DNA from: Fagopyrum homotropicum
Lineage: Eukaryota > Streptophyta > Magnoliopsida > Caryophyllales > Polygonaceae
Direction of reading: 5' to 3'
DNA length: 64,000 nt
Assembly: GCA_033239125.1 (NCBI GenBank)
Contig: BSWB01000008.1
Coordinates: forward strand, 402,001-466,000
Below, piece by piece: positions 21,142 through 31,881 of the stretch (positions are counted from its first letter, which is position 1; each line of letters begins with the position of its first letter). The notes below the pieces were generated by a model. That model saw only the letters and a program-made list of their open reading frames with translations. It was not told the origin of the DNA and searched no databases. The translations under genes were made by a program, and so were the position numbers.

Positions 21142-22832
21142 CACAACAACTGATCCCACATTTTTATCCCCCCTTCCCACCTTCAAACAAATCCCAATAT
21201 AAACCGGCCCACTACCCGGTCTCTTAGCGGGATTTTTAAATCACGTACCATTTTTTTATCTCAATATCGTTACTTCACCCGCCCTATCCCCTATACCTAC
21301 ATCCCATAAGTCGGCTCTCCAAGATCCGCAATGGTCCACAACCATGATCGACGAATATCGAGCCCTTATACGAAATGGTACTTGGGTTCTTGTTCCTCGT
21401 TCTACCCGGACTAACATTGTGAGGTGTATGTGGATTTTTTTCCATAAGCTACGGTCGGATGGTTCCCTTGAACGTTATAAAGCCCGCCTTGTTGCTAACG
21501 GTTGTTCCCAACAGGTTGGAATTGATTGTAATGAAACTTTCAGTCCGGTTGTGAGCATGCCACTATCAGGACAGTTCTCAGTCTTGTTGTGTCTCGCTCT
21601 TGGCCTATCCACCAACTTGACGTAAAAAATGCTTTCCTCCATGGGCATCTCAATGAGACAGTCCACATGTTTCAACCTCCTGGGTTCATTGATTCTACTC
21701 ACCCGTCTCATGTCTGCTTCTTGAAGAAATCTCTTTATGGCCTCAAACAAGCACCTCGGGCTTGGTATCAACGGTTTGCAGGGTATTTGCTCAACATTGG
21801 TTTTATCAACAGTAAGAGCGATTCCTCTCTATTTATCTATCGGAATGGAAATCAGCTTGCTTATCTATTGCTTTATATTGATGACATCATTCTTACTACT
21901 TCATTTGATGACCTCTGCAATACTCTTATTGCCTCCCGCAGTAAGGAATTTGTTATGACCAATCTTGGTCCCTTGTCATATTTTTTTGGGCATTTCAGGT
22001 TCAGCGTCTGCCATCAGGCCTTTTTATGTCCCAAGATAAATCCGCTCGGGAGATTGTTGTATGTGCCAAGATGACTAATTGTAAGCCAGCGACGACTCCG
22101 GCTGAAGCCACCGTCAAACTCAGTGCCTCCTCTGGCCCTCCTGTCAATGATCCGACCCTTTAACGAAGTCTGGTAGGGGCACTTCAATACCTCACCTTCA
22201 CAAGACCTGACATTAGTTTTGTTGTCTAGCATATATGTTTATTTATGCATGATCTTCGTGAGTGTCATTTTGCTGCTCTCAAGCATATCAGCCGCTACAT
22301 TGTTGGCACATCATCTTTAGGTATCACAATATCTCCTTATCCGAAGTCTGATCTCATTGCATATACCGATGCCGACTAGGCCAGCTGCCCTGACACACGA
22401 CGGTCTACATCAAGTTATTGTGTTTTCTTCAATGACACTTTAATTTCGTGGTCTGTCAAACGGCAATCTATAGTTTCACGTTCTAGTGCAGAGGCAGAAT
22501 ATAGAGGAGTTGCCAACGTTGTTTTCTGAGTGTTCTTGGGCAGCAACCTCCTACTTGAGCTCCATTGCCCACTTGCCAAGCCTCCGTTGTTTACACTGAC
22601 AAATACTACTTATCTTGCCAGCAACCCATGTCAACATCAACAAACTAAGCATATTGAGATTGACATTCACTTCGTTCGAGATAAGGTTGCCCGCGGTCAC
22701 GTTCGAGTACTTCATGTACCGTCAGCATTCCAGTATGCAGATATCTTTACAAAAGGCCTCCCACGACAACTATTTCTAGATTTTAGATTCAGTCTCACTG
22801 TAATGCCTCCTCCAGTTTCGACTGTGGGGGTA
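21142..22832 (+). pseudogene. copia reverse transcriptase and RNase H
   Basis: Downstream half of the copia polyprotein, resuming after the Athila insertion. Visible are MIDEYRALIRNGTWVLVP, RYKARLVANGCSQQ, then after a frameshift near 21590 HQLDVKNAFLHGHLNETVHM, SLYGLKQAPRAWYQ, LLYIDDIILT (the YVDD-type catalytic motif) and LGPLSYFFG. RNase H follows in broken frames (DAD then TAG at 22377-22379, SAEAEYRGVAN, QQTKHIEIDIHFVRDKV, ADIFTKGLP). Several nonsense codons and frameshifts make it inactive. A purine tract ends at 22832, next to the 3' LTR. Confidence 0.88.
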
Positions 22833-22956
22833 TGATAGAATATGTAAATATTTATAAATAAGGGCCTACCTTTTGTAATTATGTGATAACGTTTGATCTA
22901 TTAATACAACTCATCTGTCGATGGAAACCCTAAGGGGAATTTCTCAATCTCTCACA
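22833..22956 (+). repeat. copia 3' LTR
   Basis: A 124-bp partner of 4275-4398, preceded by GTGGGGGTA and followed by target copy GAGCC at 22957-22961. Confidence 0.93.
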
Positions 22957-22961
22957 GAGCC

Positions 22962-25900
22962 AACTATCATTGATCGACAAATTAATAAGTTGCATTTCAA
23001 ATAAGAGAAGCTCAAAGGTCTAAAGAATAAGGCTAAAAGTAAAGTTGAGAAGAATTCAAGTGATGAACATGTGTATTCATTCAATCACATAGCCAAAAAA
23101 TAAATAAATAGGCTACTAGTTAAAAATAAGAGCAGGGCTTGTCTCCTATACATTGGACGACAATTGGCTTGACAATGAAACACAATTAATTGCATGGTTT
23201 TGCTTTCAACCAAACACTACATTGTCAAAATAAGAGAGGGATTTGTCTCCTAATAACTTTAGGATAATAGCACTTGTAATTAAACCACTTTCATAGCCTC
23301 ACAATAAGCAAGTCCAGTTTCCCTTCACTAAAAAACTCGTGATTCAATTCTAATCCAAAAACACACTACTTCTTGAAAGCAAATCAATATGATTAGCACC
23401 GAAAACTTGTCAAATTGGTCAGAAATGGGAGTTTTCGTGCTAGGTTTAGGTCGGAATCGAGGAGGGATGACCGTCAAAAGAGGGAAGAGCTTGTCGTTGA
23501 GAGAAAAGGCCATCGCCAGAATTCGCTGGAGGCGTATTCTAGAGAGGGAAGAACTCGTTGCCGGGAAAGGGAAGGGTGAGGGAGAGAGACGGGTTTACGC
23601 ACCTAAAGGCCAAACACAAAGTGTAATTGAATCCGAATTAATTGGCTTCGGGGGCCTAGATATGAGTAAAATTGAATCTGAAATTATTCCGGTTTCGGGA
23701 TCCAAATGCAAAGTTGAGTAATATGGCTTTGATTCGGCTTCCAATTAGGGGTCTAAATACAAAATTAAACAAACTTGGCTTTGACTTCGGCCCCAAATGC
23801 GAAGTTGTTCTCATCTCTATTTTTGCACGTGAGTAACGGAACCGGGTGAACCGGGTTATGTCTAAAGAATATATATGGGTGTGTCTAATATCCCCATTTT
23901 TATATCGACTCAAATATTTATACGTAATTGTACTTATTATTTCATTAACTAGGTTAGGACCCGTGTTATACAGGGTATGTATACGATATATATTTAAATA
24001 CTTTTTTTATATGTTTTTAATATATGTGATGATAACACATTGAATTTATGTACCAAATAATATACAGTATATTACTAATTCAATTTCAAATTCAAGGTTT
24101 CGTCACTAAAGAACATAAGTTGTTAAAGGGAATATAAAATAGTGCACCTACAATAAGCATAGGCCCCTTTCGGTTATTTTAGGTAGATTATTTGGGAGAT
24201 TATAATTTCACAATAATCTCCAATAATATGATAATCCAAGTTGAAGTGGATTAAAAAAATGTCAGAATAAATAATCTCTCGAAATTCTAATCCCTGATAA
24301 CCCCGATAATCTCCTTTTACCAAACGCGTCCATTATGTACTAACCGGAGAACACAATTAGTAATAATATAATAAAATACATGCAATAACAATGATGTTTT
24401 AGCAGAAATACTAGTTCAAAGATAAAACTGACAAATATTTAAATATGAATACTCACAAAATATTACAATCAACATCAACTCAACATCATAGCGGGTTATG
24501 GTTGTCATAGTTTGTTTCATCTCCTATTTCTTGTTTCGTGATTGTGTTTTCTTTCGTTGCTCAGAATAAGGTTCTTCTCTTTTGCTTTTCGTTGTGTTGT
24601 CCTTTGGACTGTAAACCTTCGGTTTCAGTTTGGATCTGGTAGTGGAGGGTTTGACTCCACATCCACAAATCGATTTGGGCTACAACTCAAATTTACCAAA
24701 CTCATAAATTTTTTTTCTATGTTCATTTGAATGCTCATTCGAGTGCTTCTATGTAAGCCTCTATATCGACTTTTATGCTTATGTGAATGTTGCTGTTATC
24801 AATCGTATTGTTCTAGGTCAACTCATACACAAGGGTTTGATCAACCCGGCAAATGGCTCACAACCTACTAAAACAAACAAAGGTGTTTACTAAACTGATC
24901 CATCTTTTCCATTTGTAAATGGCCTAGTTTTAAAATAACAAGTACTTACGTGCTTACAAGCAATATTTGTGGTGTCATTCTGATCATTGTAGTGAATGTT
25001 GAGTATGACATTTATGGACCACCAAATGGTATAATCCATAATGGATTTTACAAATCCGATATGATCCGCTTCAACAAGCAATTATCATGCTTCTCAACAT
25101 ATGAAATCTATTACGTGAGTGTGTTTCTTCAATGTTTGACGAGCACCCACACAAAATTTTACCTTAATAATCTTTCAGTTGTCTTTTGTTTGGCTTCGGA
25201 GGCCTCTTGCCCGCCACCACCATGACCTCACAGAAAATCCATGATATGTTTCTTACCGTATTTCGCCCTTTTTGTGTGAAAAACATATTATAATCAAAAC
25301 CAACAAATGATCCATTAAAATTAAATCAAAGCGTTAAAATGACCAATTCTCCTCCTTTAGGCTGGTTTGATATAAAAAAACGGATTTACAAAATATTCAT
25401 TCTAGTTTCTTAAACAAGGATTCAGTGTTTTTAACCAACTCTTTTCGAACAAAGTTCCCCTTGTAAATCACTACTCTTTAAACTGACAAAGTTGTACACA
25501 TTTCTATATCACGATACCCGCGTGTTGCAGCTTTGTCTTCTCTGTTTTGATGTTGTCTTGGTGGCGGTTCGATTGTTTGTCGAGAAGGGGGCGTGGATGT
25601 GTGATCGACTCCTAACGGCTCTGTTGTAGTCCAAATCGGAGGTGTCCACAACTGTTCCTCAGACTTCCTACATGTGTACTTCCTTTGAAGATAACGTTCA
25701 TGCTCGTCGCTTCCGGCTGACTGGATTAAGCTGATTTCCCTGAAGACGTCCCTGCTTTCGGGTATTTATGATGTATTTTTGTTTTTTCTTTTTCTCCCTT
25801 GTTGTGGTTCTTCATGACGGTTAGTCCGTCTGTCAATGTTTCGGCCTTTCGATCTCATAGTCGGCACGCCGCCTATGGATTTGAACCGCTTTCCATACTA

Positions 25901-26545
25901 AAAAAATTAACGGAAATACGAGTCGAACAACCAAAACTCAAAAATATTTGAATGATAATAACATAAAACATGGCAGGTAAAATGAAATTAAGAATAAAGT
26001 ATTATTGTGCATAGAACTATATGAAATCTATTTATCCATGAATGAACATTCATTTGCAAAAAGAATTGTTTGATTCCGACAAAATGACACGTGGAAGATT
26101 GACGCTCCAAATGTTGTTCAAGATCATCAACAAATAATTTGCGCTTAGCAGAAAGATCGTTAATTCCATCATCGTGGGAAGTAACAAAACCTTCTTATGT
26201 AGAGTTTAATTTTTGCTTGCTTGGTGTTATACCCAGCCTATTCAAGATTAACAGTAACAATATTTATAGTTCCAACAAATTCATGAATAACGGGATTAAT
26301 ATTTAGGTATATTTTGTAAACTATCTATGCATACAGTATAATTCACAATAATAAAATAAATTATTTATATTAAAATAAAAACACTATGCAGAAGATAAGT
26401 TACGTTGTTATAGAAGGCAAAATATCCATATTATCAACGAAATTCAACAAAGGAAAATAGCTTCAAGTACCAGATCTGCAAAAAAAGGAAGCAAAAATGA
26501 AAAGATAATTGAATGAGTCGACTAAGTAGGTAGATAATGTAACAT

Positions 26546-26552
<7 letters not shown>
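22962..26552. other. Gene-poor AT-rich region
   Basis: About 3.6 kb without a gene I can support. The basic frame at 23389-23721 is unrecognised. Four imperfect GGCC/GGGTC-CAAATGCAAAGTTG-type repeats lie at about 23655-23800 and echo motifs near base 250-360. A 170-bp stretch at 24162-24331 starts GGCCCCTTTCGGT and ends ACCAAACGCGTCC (loosely inverted), like a MITE of the GGGCC-TTTGGT type, but no clean target duplication is seen. The T-rich, LINE-like tail near 25780-25910 is only suggestive. Confidence 0.35.

Positions 26553-26597
<45 letters not shown>
26553..26597. repeat. (TA)n microsatellite
   Basis: About 22 uninterrupted TA dinucleotides. A second simple repeat, (TTTTA)n, lies at about 27217-27243. 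Confidence 0.95.
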
Positions 26598-26600
<3 letters not shown>

Positions 26601-26973
26601 TAGTTAATTTAAAAAAAGGACTGATGTAACAATTGCATAGAAAAATTTTACTCATGCAAAATAAAAGTATGTATTTATTTTTAATGATTCTTTTTTGTAA
26701 TTAATAATGTGATCTCACGCTAAAGATATGGTTGTATTAAATTTTATTTAGATTTTTTAGGCAATTTAACTTTTTATAGTGTTGAGTAAAAATGTACACA
26801 AATTTACAAAACGTCTTTTTTATGTTTTATTCGAATACAAATTTACAGAACATATTTTATTTTTTTTTTATTTGAGTTCGACCCTCTCTTTTTAATCTTT
26901 TGATTCTAAGTTATATAAATACCAATATTTGGTTAGGTTTTGGTGATTTGGGCTGCACCCGTTTTTAGACGGG

Positions 26974-28190
26974 TTGCCACGTACCTCGTTAAAGAGGATC
27001 AAGCCTCACGTAGTTCCGTGCGGTGTTTTCATGCATCAGAGAATCAAAGTCCCGACCCACCTTCTAGGAAGGGTTGCCTAGACGATGATTCAACTATCAT
27101 TTGCATGGTATTTATATCTCGACCATGCATCAAAGGATTAAATTAAACCCACCTTCTAGGAAGGGTTGCTTAATTTATCCCTACTATCACGCACATGATC
27201 AAGAACAGTGATAAGTTATTTTATTTTATTTTATTTTATTTTAAAACTTGTGACTGAATTCGGTTCTTAATTTACCAAATTTCCTACGTATCCTTTATTA
27301 GGAATCAAGTCGTACGTAGTTCTTAAAGGGATAAATTTAGAATTTAATTTCATGACTTTCATTTGATATAAAAGTCAAAAATATATTTTGCGATTAAATT
27401 TAATATGTATCCTTTGTATTAAAAGAATATTTAAAATTTAACTTTATGACTTTCATTTCATATAAAAGTCAAAAATATATATTTTGCGATTGAATTTAAT
27501 ACATATTTATTTGTATCAAATTTCCTACGTATCTGTAAAAATAAACGGAATCAAATTATACGTAGTTCTTTAAGCCGTGTTAAATTTGTTTTGGGTATTT
27601 GTTTGACTTTTTGTTTTAAAAGTCGATTTAATTTACGCGATTGGGCTCGATAATTTAAAAGTCGAGTTTCCTACGTAGTCTTTTATTTTTAAGACATCAA
27701 ATCACTCGTAGTTCATTAAAACGAATTTTGATATTTTTTTTAAAGTCCAAGGTTTGAGTTTAATTATACTTTATTTGGACGGATCGACTGAATCCAATTT
27801 AATTTGAGATCGGATTTCCTACGTAACTCAAAACGAGTATCGAGTCATAACGTAGTTTTACCATGAAAGATAATTTGGATTTGATTTGCGACCGTACCCG
27901 ATAATATTTTAAACTTGGTATCGGGTTACCTACGTAGCCATTTGAGTGGCGCAAGTCCTTACGTAGTTCTACATAAAAGACGTGTGGTCTGGATTTTTTG
28001 ATTTGTGGTTAAACTCGATAAGCGGATGCTTTATATCGAGTTTAGAAAACTTGGTGTCTTTTCATTTTACGTCTAAGATTTAATTCAAAATATACTTTAC
28101 TTAGACGGGGCGACTGAATCCAATTTATTCATATCGGATTTCCTACGTAGCTCAGAACGAGCATCAAGTCATAACGTAGTTCTACCTAAA
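26974..28190 (+). repeat. Seven-unit array of a covarying stem-loop motif
   Basis: Seven units at about 26974-27016, 27281-27324, 27520-27569, 27665-27715, 27813-27858, 27924-27970 and 28138-28183. Each reads CCTACGTA, a short hairpin, ATCAAGTC-like bases, then (T)ACGTAGTTC. The outer arms CTACGTA and TACGTAG are complementary. The inner hairpin stems differ between units but always pair: CCTC/GAGG, TCCT/AGGA, TCTGT/ACGGA (one G-U), GTCTT/AAGAC, ACTC/GAGT, GCCA/TGGC, GCTC/GAGC. Spacing is irregular (about 110-300 bp). Units 5 and 7 also share flanks (CGACTGAATCCAATTTA and ATCGGATT). I do not recognise the family; it could be a structured RNA, or part of a transposon. Confidence 0.8.
27055..27195 (+). 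repeat. CCTTCTAGGAAGGGTTGC hairpin repeats
   Basis: The self-complementary CCTTCTAGGAAGG followed by GTTGC occurs at about 27060 and 27152. A CCCGT/ACGGG hairpin followed by GTTGCC precedes the first stem-loop unit at about 26958-26978. They look like a second module of the same array: hairpin, then GGTTGC(C). Confidence 0.6.
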
Positions 28191-28199
28191 CAAAATTTA

Positions 28200-31100
28200 T
28201 ATTTTGATTTTGTTTAGTTTTATGTATAAATATTTAATTACGATACATAATCGTAAATTTATGATCCTATTTATTAAGATTTTGTCTTAGTAGGGTCACT
28301 TTTATAAATAACCTATTTTATGAGTTATCTTTTATAAAAGTTTTACTTTTTTGAATTTATTTTATAAATAAACCAATATTTGAAATGAAAGTTATAACTT
28401 TTCACGTAAATGAGTTTTACAAAATTGATTTGCTGTGTTTGTTTGTATTCTTTTTTTTTTCTTTCTTTTTTTGTTTCTTTAAAAAAAGAAGAAAAAAAAA
28501 AGAAAAAAAAAAGAAATGGCTGCCATTATAATTAAACTAAAGTTTGGTTTTAAGAAAAAAGAAAAGTGAAACTTATCTGCACCGCCAAAAAACTGCAATT
28601 GCATGCTTCACATTTTATTTTTATTAATTTTTTATATTTTGTCACCAATGTCTTCCTTTTTTTAATAGGTGCACGTTTGTACTCTATTTTTTATTGGTAT
28701 TTTCTTTTCATTTTTATTTTAGAAGTGTGTTCCAAAAGGCTGCCAACAAAAGGACATTTATTTGTAATTTTTTTTATTATTTCTTTTGTTATTCTCTTTC
28801 TTCTTCATGGGTCTTTGATTTACAGTAGAAGATACAGAGCCTCAAATATCGAGATGGTAATTAGAGCTCAACACCGTATAAGTTAATGTGTTTTTGAATC
28901 CTCAGTTCACCGATATGACAATAATTAACTCCGTTAATTAGACTAAGTTTAACTTCACCTTCGCCCATTTTTCTGTTGTAACAATAATTCAGTTTTTGGC
29001 TCAAAACCGAATGGTTCAATACGTTGTAGCGGAGGAATCAATTGAATCCAACCAACTACGGAATTGTGCAGCGGAGGAATCAATCGAATCCAACCAACCG
29101 CGTTTTTTATGTGGCGAATTACTTTCGATCAAACCACGAGTTTTCCTTTTACGGCGGAGGAATCAATCGAATCCAATCGACCGCAAGTTTTAGTATAGCG
29201 GAGAAACCCAACGGTTTCATCCGACTACAATTGTTGGAAATTTTAGAATGATCGAATCCAATCAACTTGAAGGAGGAGAAGGAACATGACTTCTTTGAAA
29301 TTTTAGAATGATCAGTAAAAGAAAAGAAGGAAAGGCAATGGGGTGAAATTAAGAACATCCAAAGCCACGTTGAAATATTTTGCTTTGTTGCAAGATTTGA
29401 CTTCAAATCAAATTGATTAAGAAGTAATCATGCTTACACTTACTATATTTGAATTAAACCGAGAAAGAAGTGTATGCAGGATGTTTATGATTCTCTTGTC
29501 TTCTTTGATTTCTTCTCTACGTGTTTTTCTCTCTTTTTTGCTGTTGTTTGGAAAAGAGACGAAGCAAAAATTTTCAGCCCCTTTAATGAGTTAATGCTTC
29601 CTAATAAAGAGGAGTTAGTGGGAAGAGGTTACGTCAAAACTACCCACTAGACCTCTAAATATTTTCTTAATAAAATTAATAATTAACCTCTTTCATTGTG
29701 GATTTGAGAATTAAACTAATTGTCCACGTTCAAGCACTTCTCCAATCATATTTCTTATTTTCTTTTCTTTTATATATTTTTTTTAAATTTAAATGATATT
29801 CTTTATAGCTCAAATTTCAACTAATTAATTATTTGTTAAGTCTTTGTTAGACTTGGAGCTTATAAACATAAATCCCTCAAGGATGTATATGTATATGGGA
29901 ATTATATTTTGCACAATCCAATTTCTTAATTTGTTTCATACTAATTAGGTTTGAAACAAAATTAATTAAAATGACATTTATGCAATTAACTTCATTTTTT
30001 TTTTCGGTAACAGATGATCAAATTCATCAAAATTTACCCATAAACATATAGTTTTGAAATCTCTCTAAAATTGTGAAGCGTGACATTCAAGGCATATCAT
30101 TTTGTTTATGTTGGGAACATTCCTGATCCCAACCTCATACAAGGGTTAATTTACCCCCTCGTCTCCTAGACTCGATGATCATCCAACGAGACCCCGTTCT
30201 GGACTCAGGATAGGCAGCATTCATCGAACCCCAGGAAAAACTTGTGAAGTGTGGCATTTAAGGCATATCAACATGTATAAAGACTATAAAAATATTTTAG
30301 TGTAAAAGAAACTTTTGATGTTCTTTCCTTTTTCCTCATTAATCATGTCATGATCCGAACATATCTTACCAACCTCCAGATTATTTAAACTTCATTAGTA
30401 ACAAATATGATTTTTGACCTCTTGTATGTGGGGATGCTTCTATATTTGTGTTTTTGAAAGTGGAGTTGCAATTAGTAATTTCGTTTTAATCGTATGTAGA
30501 TTTTCGTTATGCACTTTCAATTTTATTATAAGATTAGCACTTTTGTATCAATTTGTCTGGCATTATTATGGTTTAGTTATTGTTCATGTAGATTAGATAT
30601 TCATCTCCAATCCTATATTATTTTGTATTCAACACCGGAAGAATTGTTGCTTGTTCTGCAGTATTTTTGTGCTTATCATATACAAATTTGATGTAGTTTT
30701 TGATAAGCATGCAAAAGTATTAGGAGTTCAAGTTTATCCGAACATGCAAAAACTTCCTCCTTCTCAAGAGGGACTTGCTCCAAACAATATTGGTCTACCA
30801 AACACATATACCAAAGAGGAGGACTCCCTTGTTGACAAATGCAACTTTCATTGACATTTGGAACTTCCTGAGGCTAGAGATGGAAATGGGTGCACAACAC
30901 CCAACCCAACCGGTTAACCGAATTAATTATACGGGTGAAAATCTGAAGAATTTTGGGTGGTTAGATGCTGACGGGTGAAATTGACGAGTGGTAGACGGTT
31001 ATGGATGGAGACATAACCACCCACTACCCGAACCATCACCCAACCACCCCATTACACCCGTATACATTTTTTTAAAAAACTCATTGAAAATACTAAAATC

Positions 31101-31440
31101 GAATATGATAGCTACATTTTCTCATCCGCAAGGATGTTTTAGGATGGACTACCTCTAGAAAATAGTTCTTTCCTAACCGCTTTCCTATTCAAAAAAAAAG
31201 GGCAAATTTGGTTAGTAGGCTATTTAGAGAAATAGTGATAGTAAGTAGGCTTTTTTGTTTTTCAATTAAGTAAATATACCCCTCTTATTTTTTTTACCTT
31301 CAAATCTTCTCCATCCTCTTGTTTTCTTCTTTCTTTGAATGCTTTTTAAAAACTGAATTTCTTTTTTTATTTTCTTTTATTAATTTTTTTGTCTTTTTTA
31401 TTTTCTTTATTTTTTATTTATTTTCTAGAATGAAGAATTT
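28200..31440. other. Gene-poor region with small repeats
   Basis: No supported gene. A T-rich tract followed by an A-rich tract (about 28450-28520) can pair. GCGGAGGAATCAAT-based units recur at 29029, 29071 and 29154 with a partial one near 29199. AAATTTTAGAATGATC is repeated at about 29236 and 29299. Similar 35-bp sequences around AAGGCATATCA at about 30070 and 30240 flank a 130-bp segment. The CCCAACC-rich stretch at about 30890-31060 resembles common MITE-like repeats. Confidence 0.4.
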
Positions 31441-31443
31441 TTT

Positions 31444-31716
31444 CACACACCGGAATTATCACATACCGGAATTATCACATACCGGAATTTCGACATACCG
31501 AAATTTCACATACCGGAATTTTACATACCGGAATTATCACATACCGGATTTTCACATACCGGAATTTTCACATACCATAATTTTCACATACCGGAATTTC
31601 ACATACCGGTTTTTCACATACCGGATTTTCACATACCGGAATTATCACATACCGGATTTTCACATACCGGAATTTCACATACCGGACATTTACATACCGA
31701 AATTTACATACCGGAA
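31444..31716 (+). repeat. ACATACCGGAATT minisatellite
   Basis: About 18-19 imperfect tandem copies of a 13-16 bp unit, core CACATACCGGAATT with a variable TTC/ATC/TC spacer. One plus frame reads as repeated FTYRN, an effect of the unit length and not evidence of a protein. It ends about 165 bp before the chromovirus LTR at 31882. Confidence 0.92.
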
Positions 31717-31881
31717 TGAATTTTTAATTGTCTAATATTTAATTTTGCAAATTTTAGGGGGCTCGTTGTAATTTTGCAATTTTTTTATTGTAATTTGCGT
31801 ATATGATGACAGTTTGCAAAAATGGGTCCATCACCGTCTCTTTTGGTTTCCAAAAGACTTGTTCTTATTCCCAGTTGACAA

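Larger units (their letters stand above)
4275..22956 (+). mobile_element. Ty1/copia retrotransposon (Ale-like), dead, with two nested insertions
   Basis: Bounded by 124-bp LTRs and a perfect 5-bp target duplication GAGCC (4270-4274 and 22957-22961). The order Gag, protease, integrase, reverse transcriptase, RNase H is that of Ty1/copia. A primer site similar to initiator tRNA-Met directly follows the 5' LTR (TGGTATTAGGCT), and a purine tract (GTGGGGGTA) precedes the 3' LTR. Subtracting a solo LTR (6419-7239) and an Athila element (7944-21136) with their duplications leaves about 4.66 kb, normal for short-LTR copia of the Ale/Retrofit type. Many frameshifts and stops show it is defective; the lineage name is an inference from LTR length and Gag. 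Confidence 0.93.

Noticed and set aside
23389..23721. ORF of 110 codons rich in Arg and Glu
   Set aside because: Unrecognised, purine-rich, followed by repeat motifs; no splice or promoter context.
24162..24331. Complete Tourist/hAT MITE
   Set aside because: Ends are loosely inverted (GGCCCCTTTCGGT and ACCAAACGCGTCC), but no target duplication was found.
31444..31716. CRISPR-like array
   Set aside because: Units are 13-16 bp with 2-3 bp variable spacers: a minisatellite, in a plant nuclear genome.
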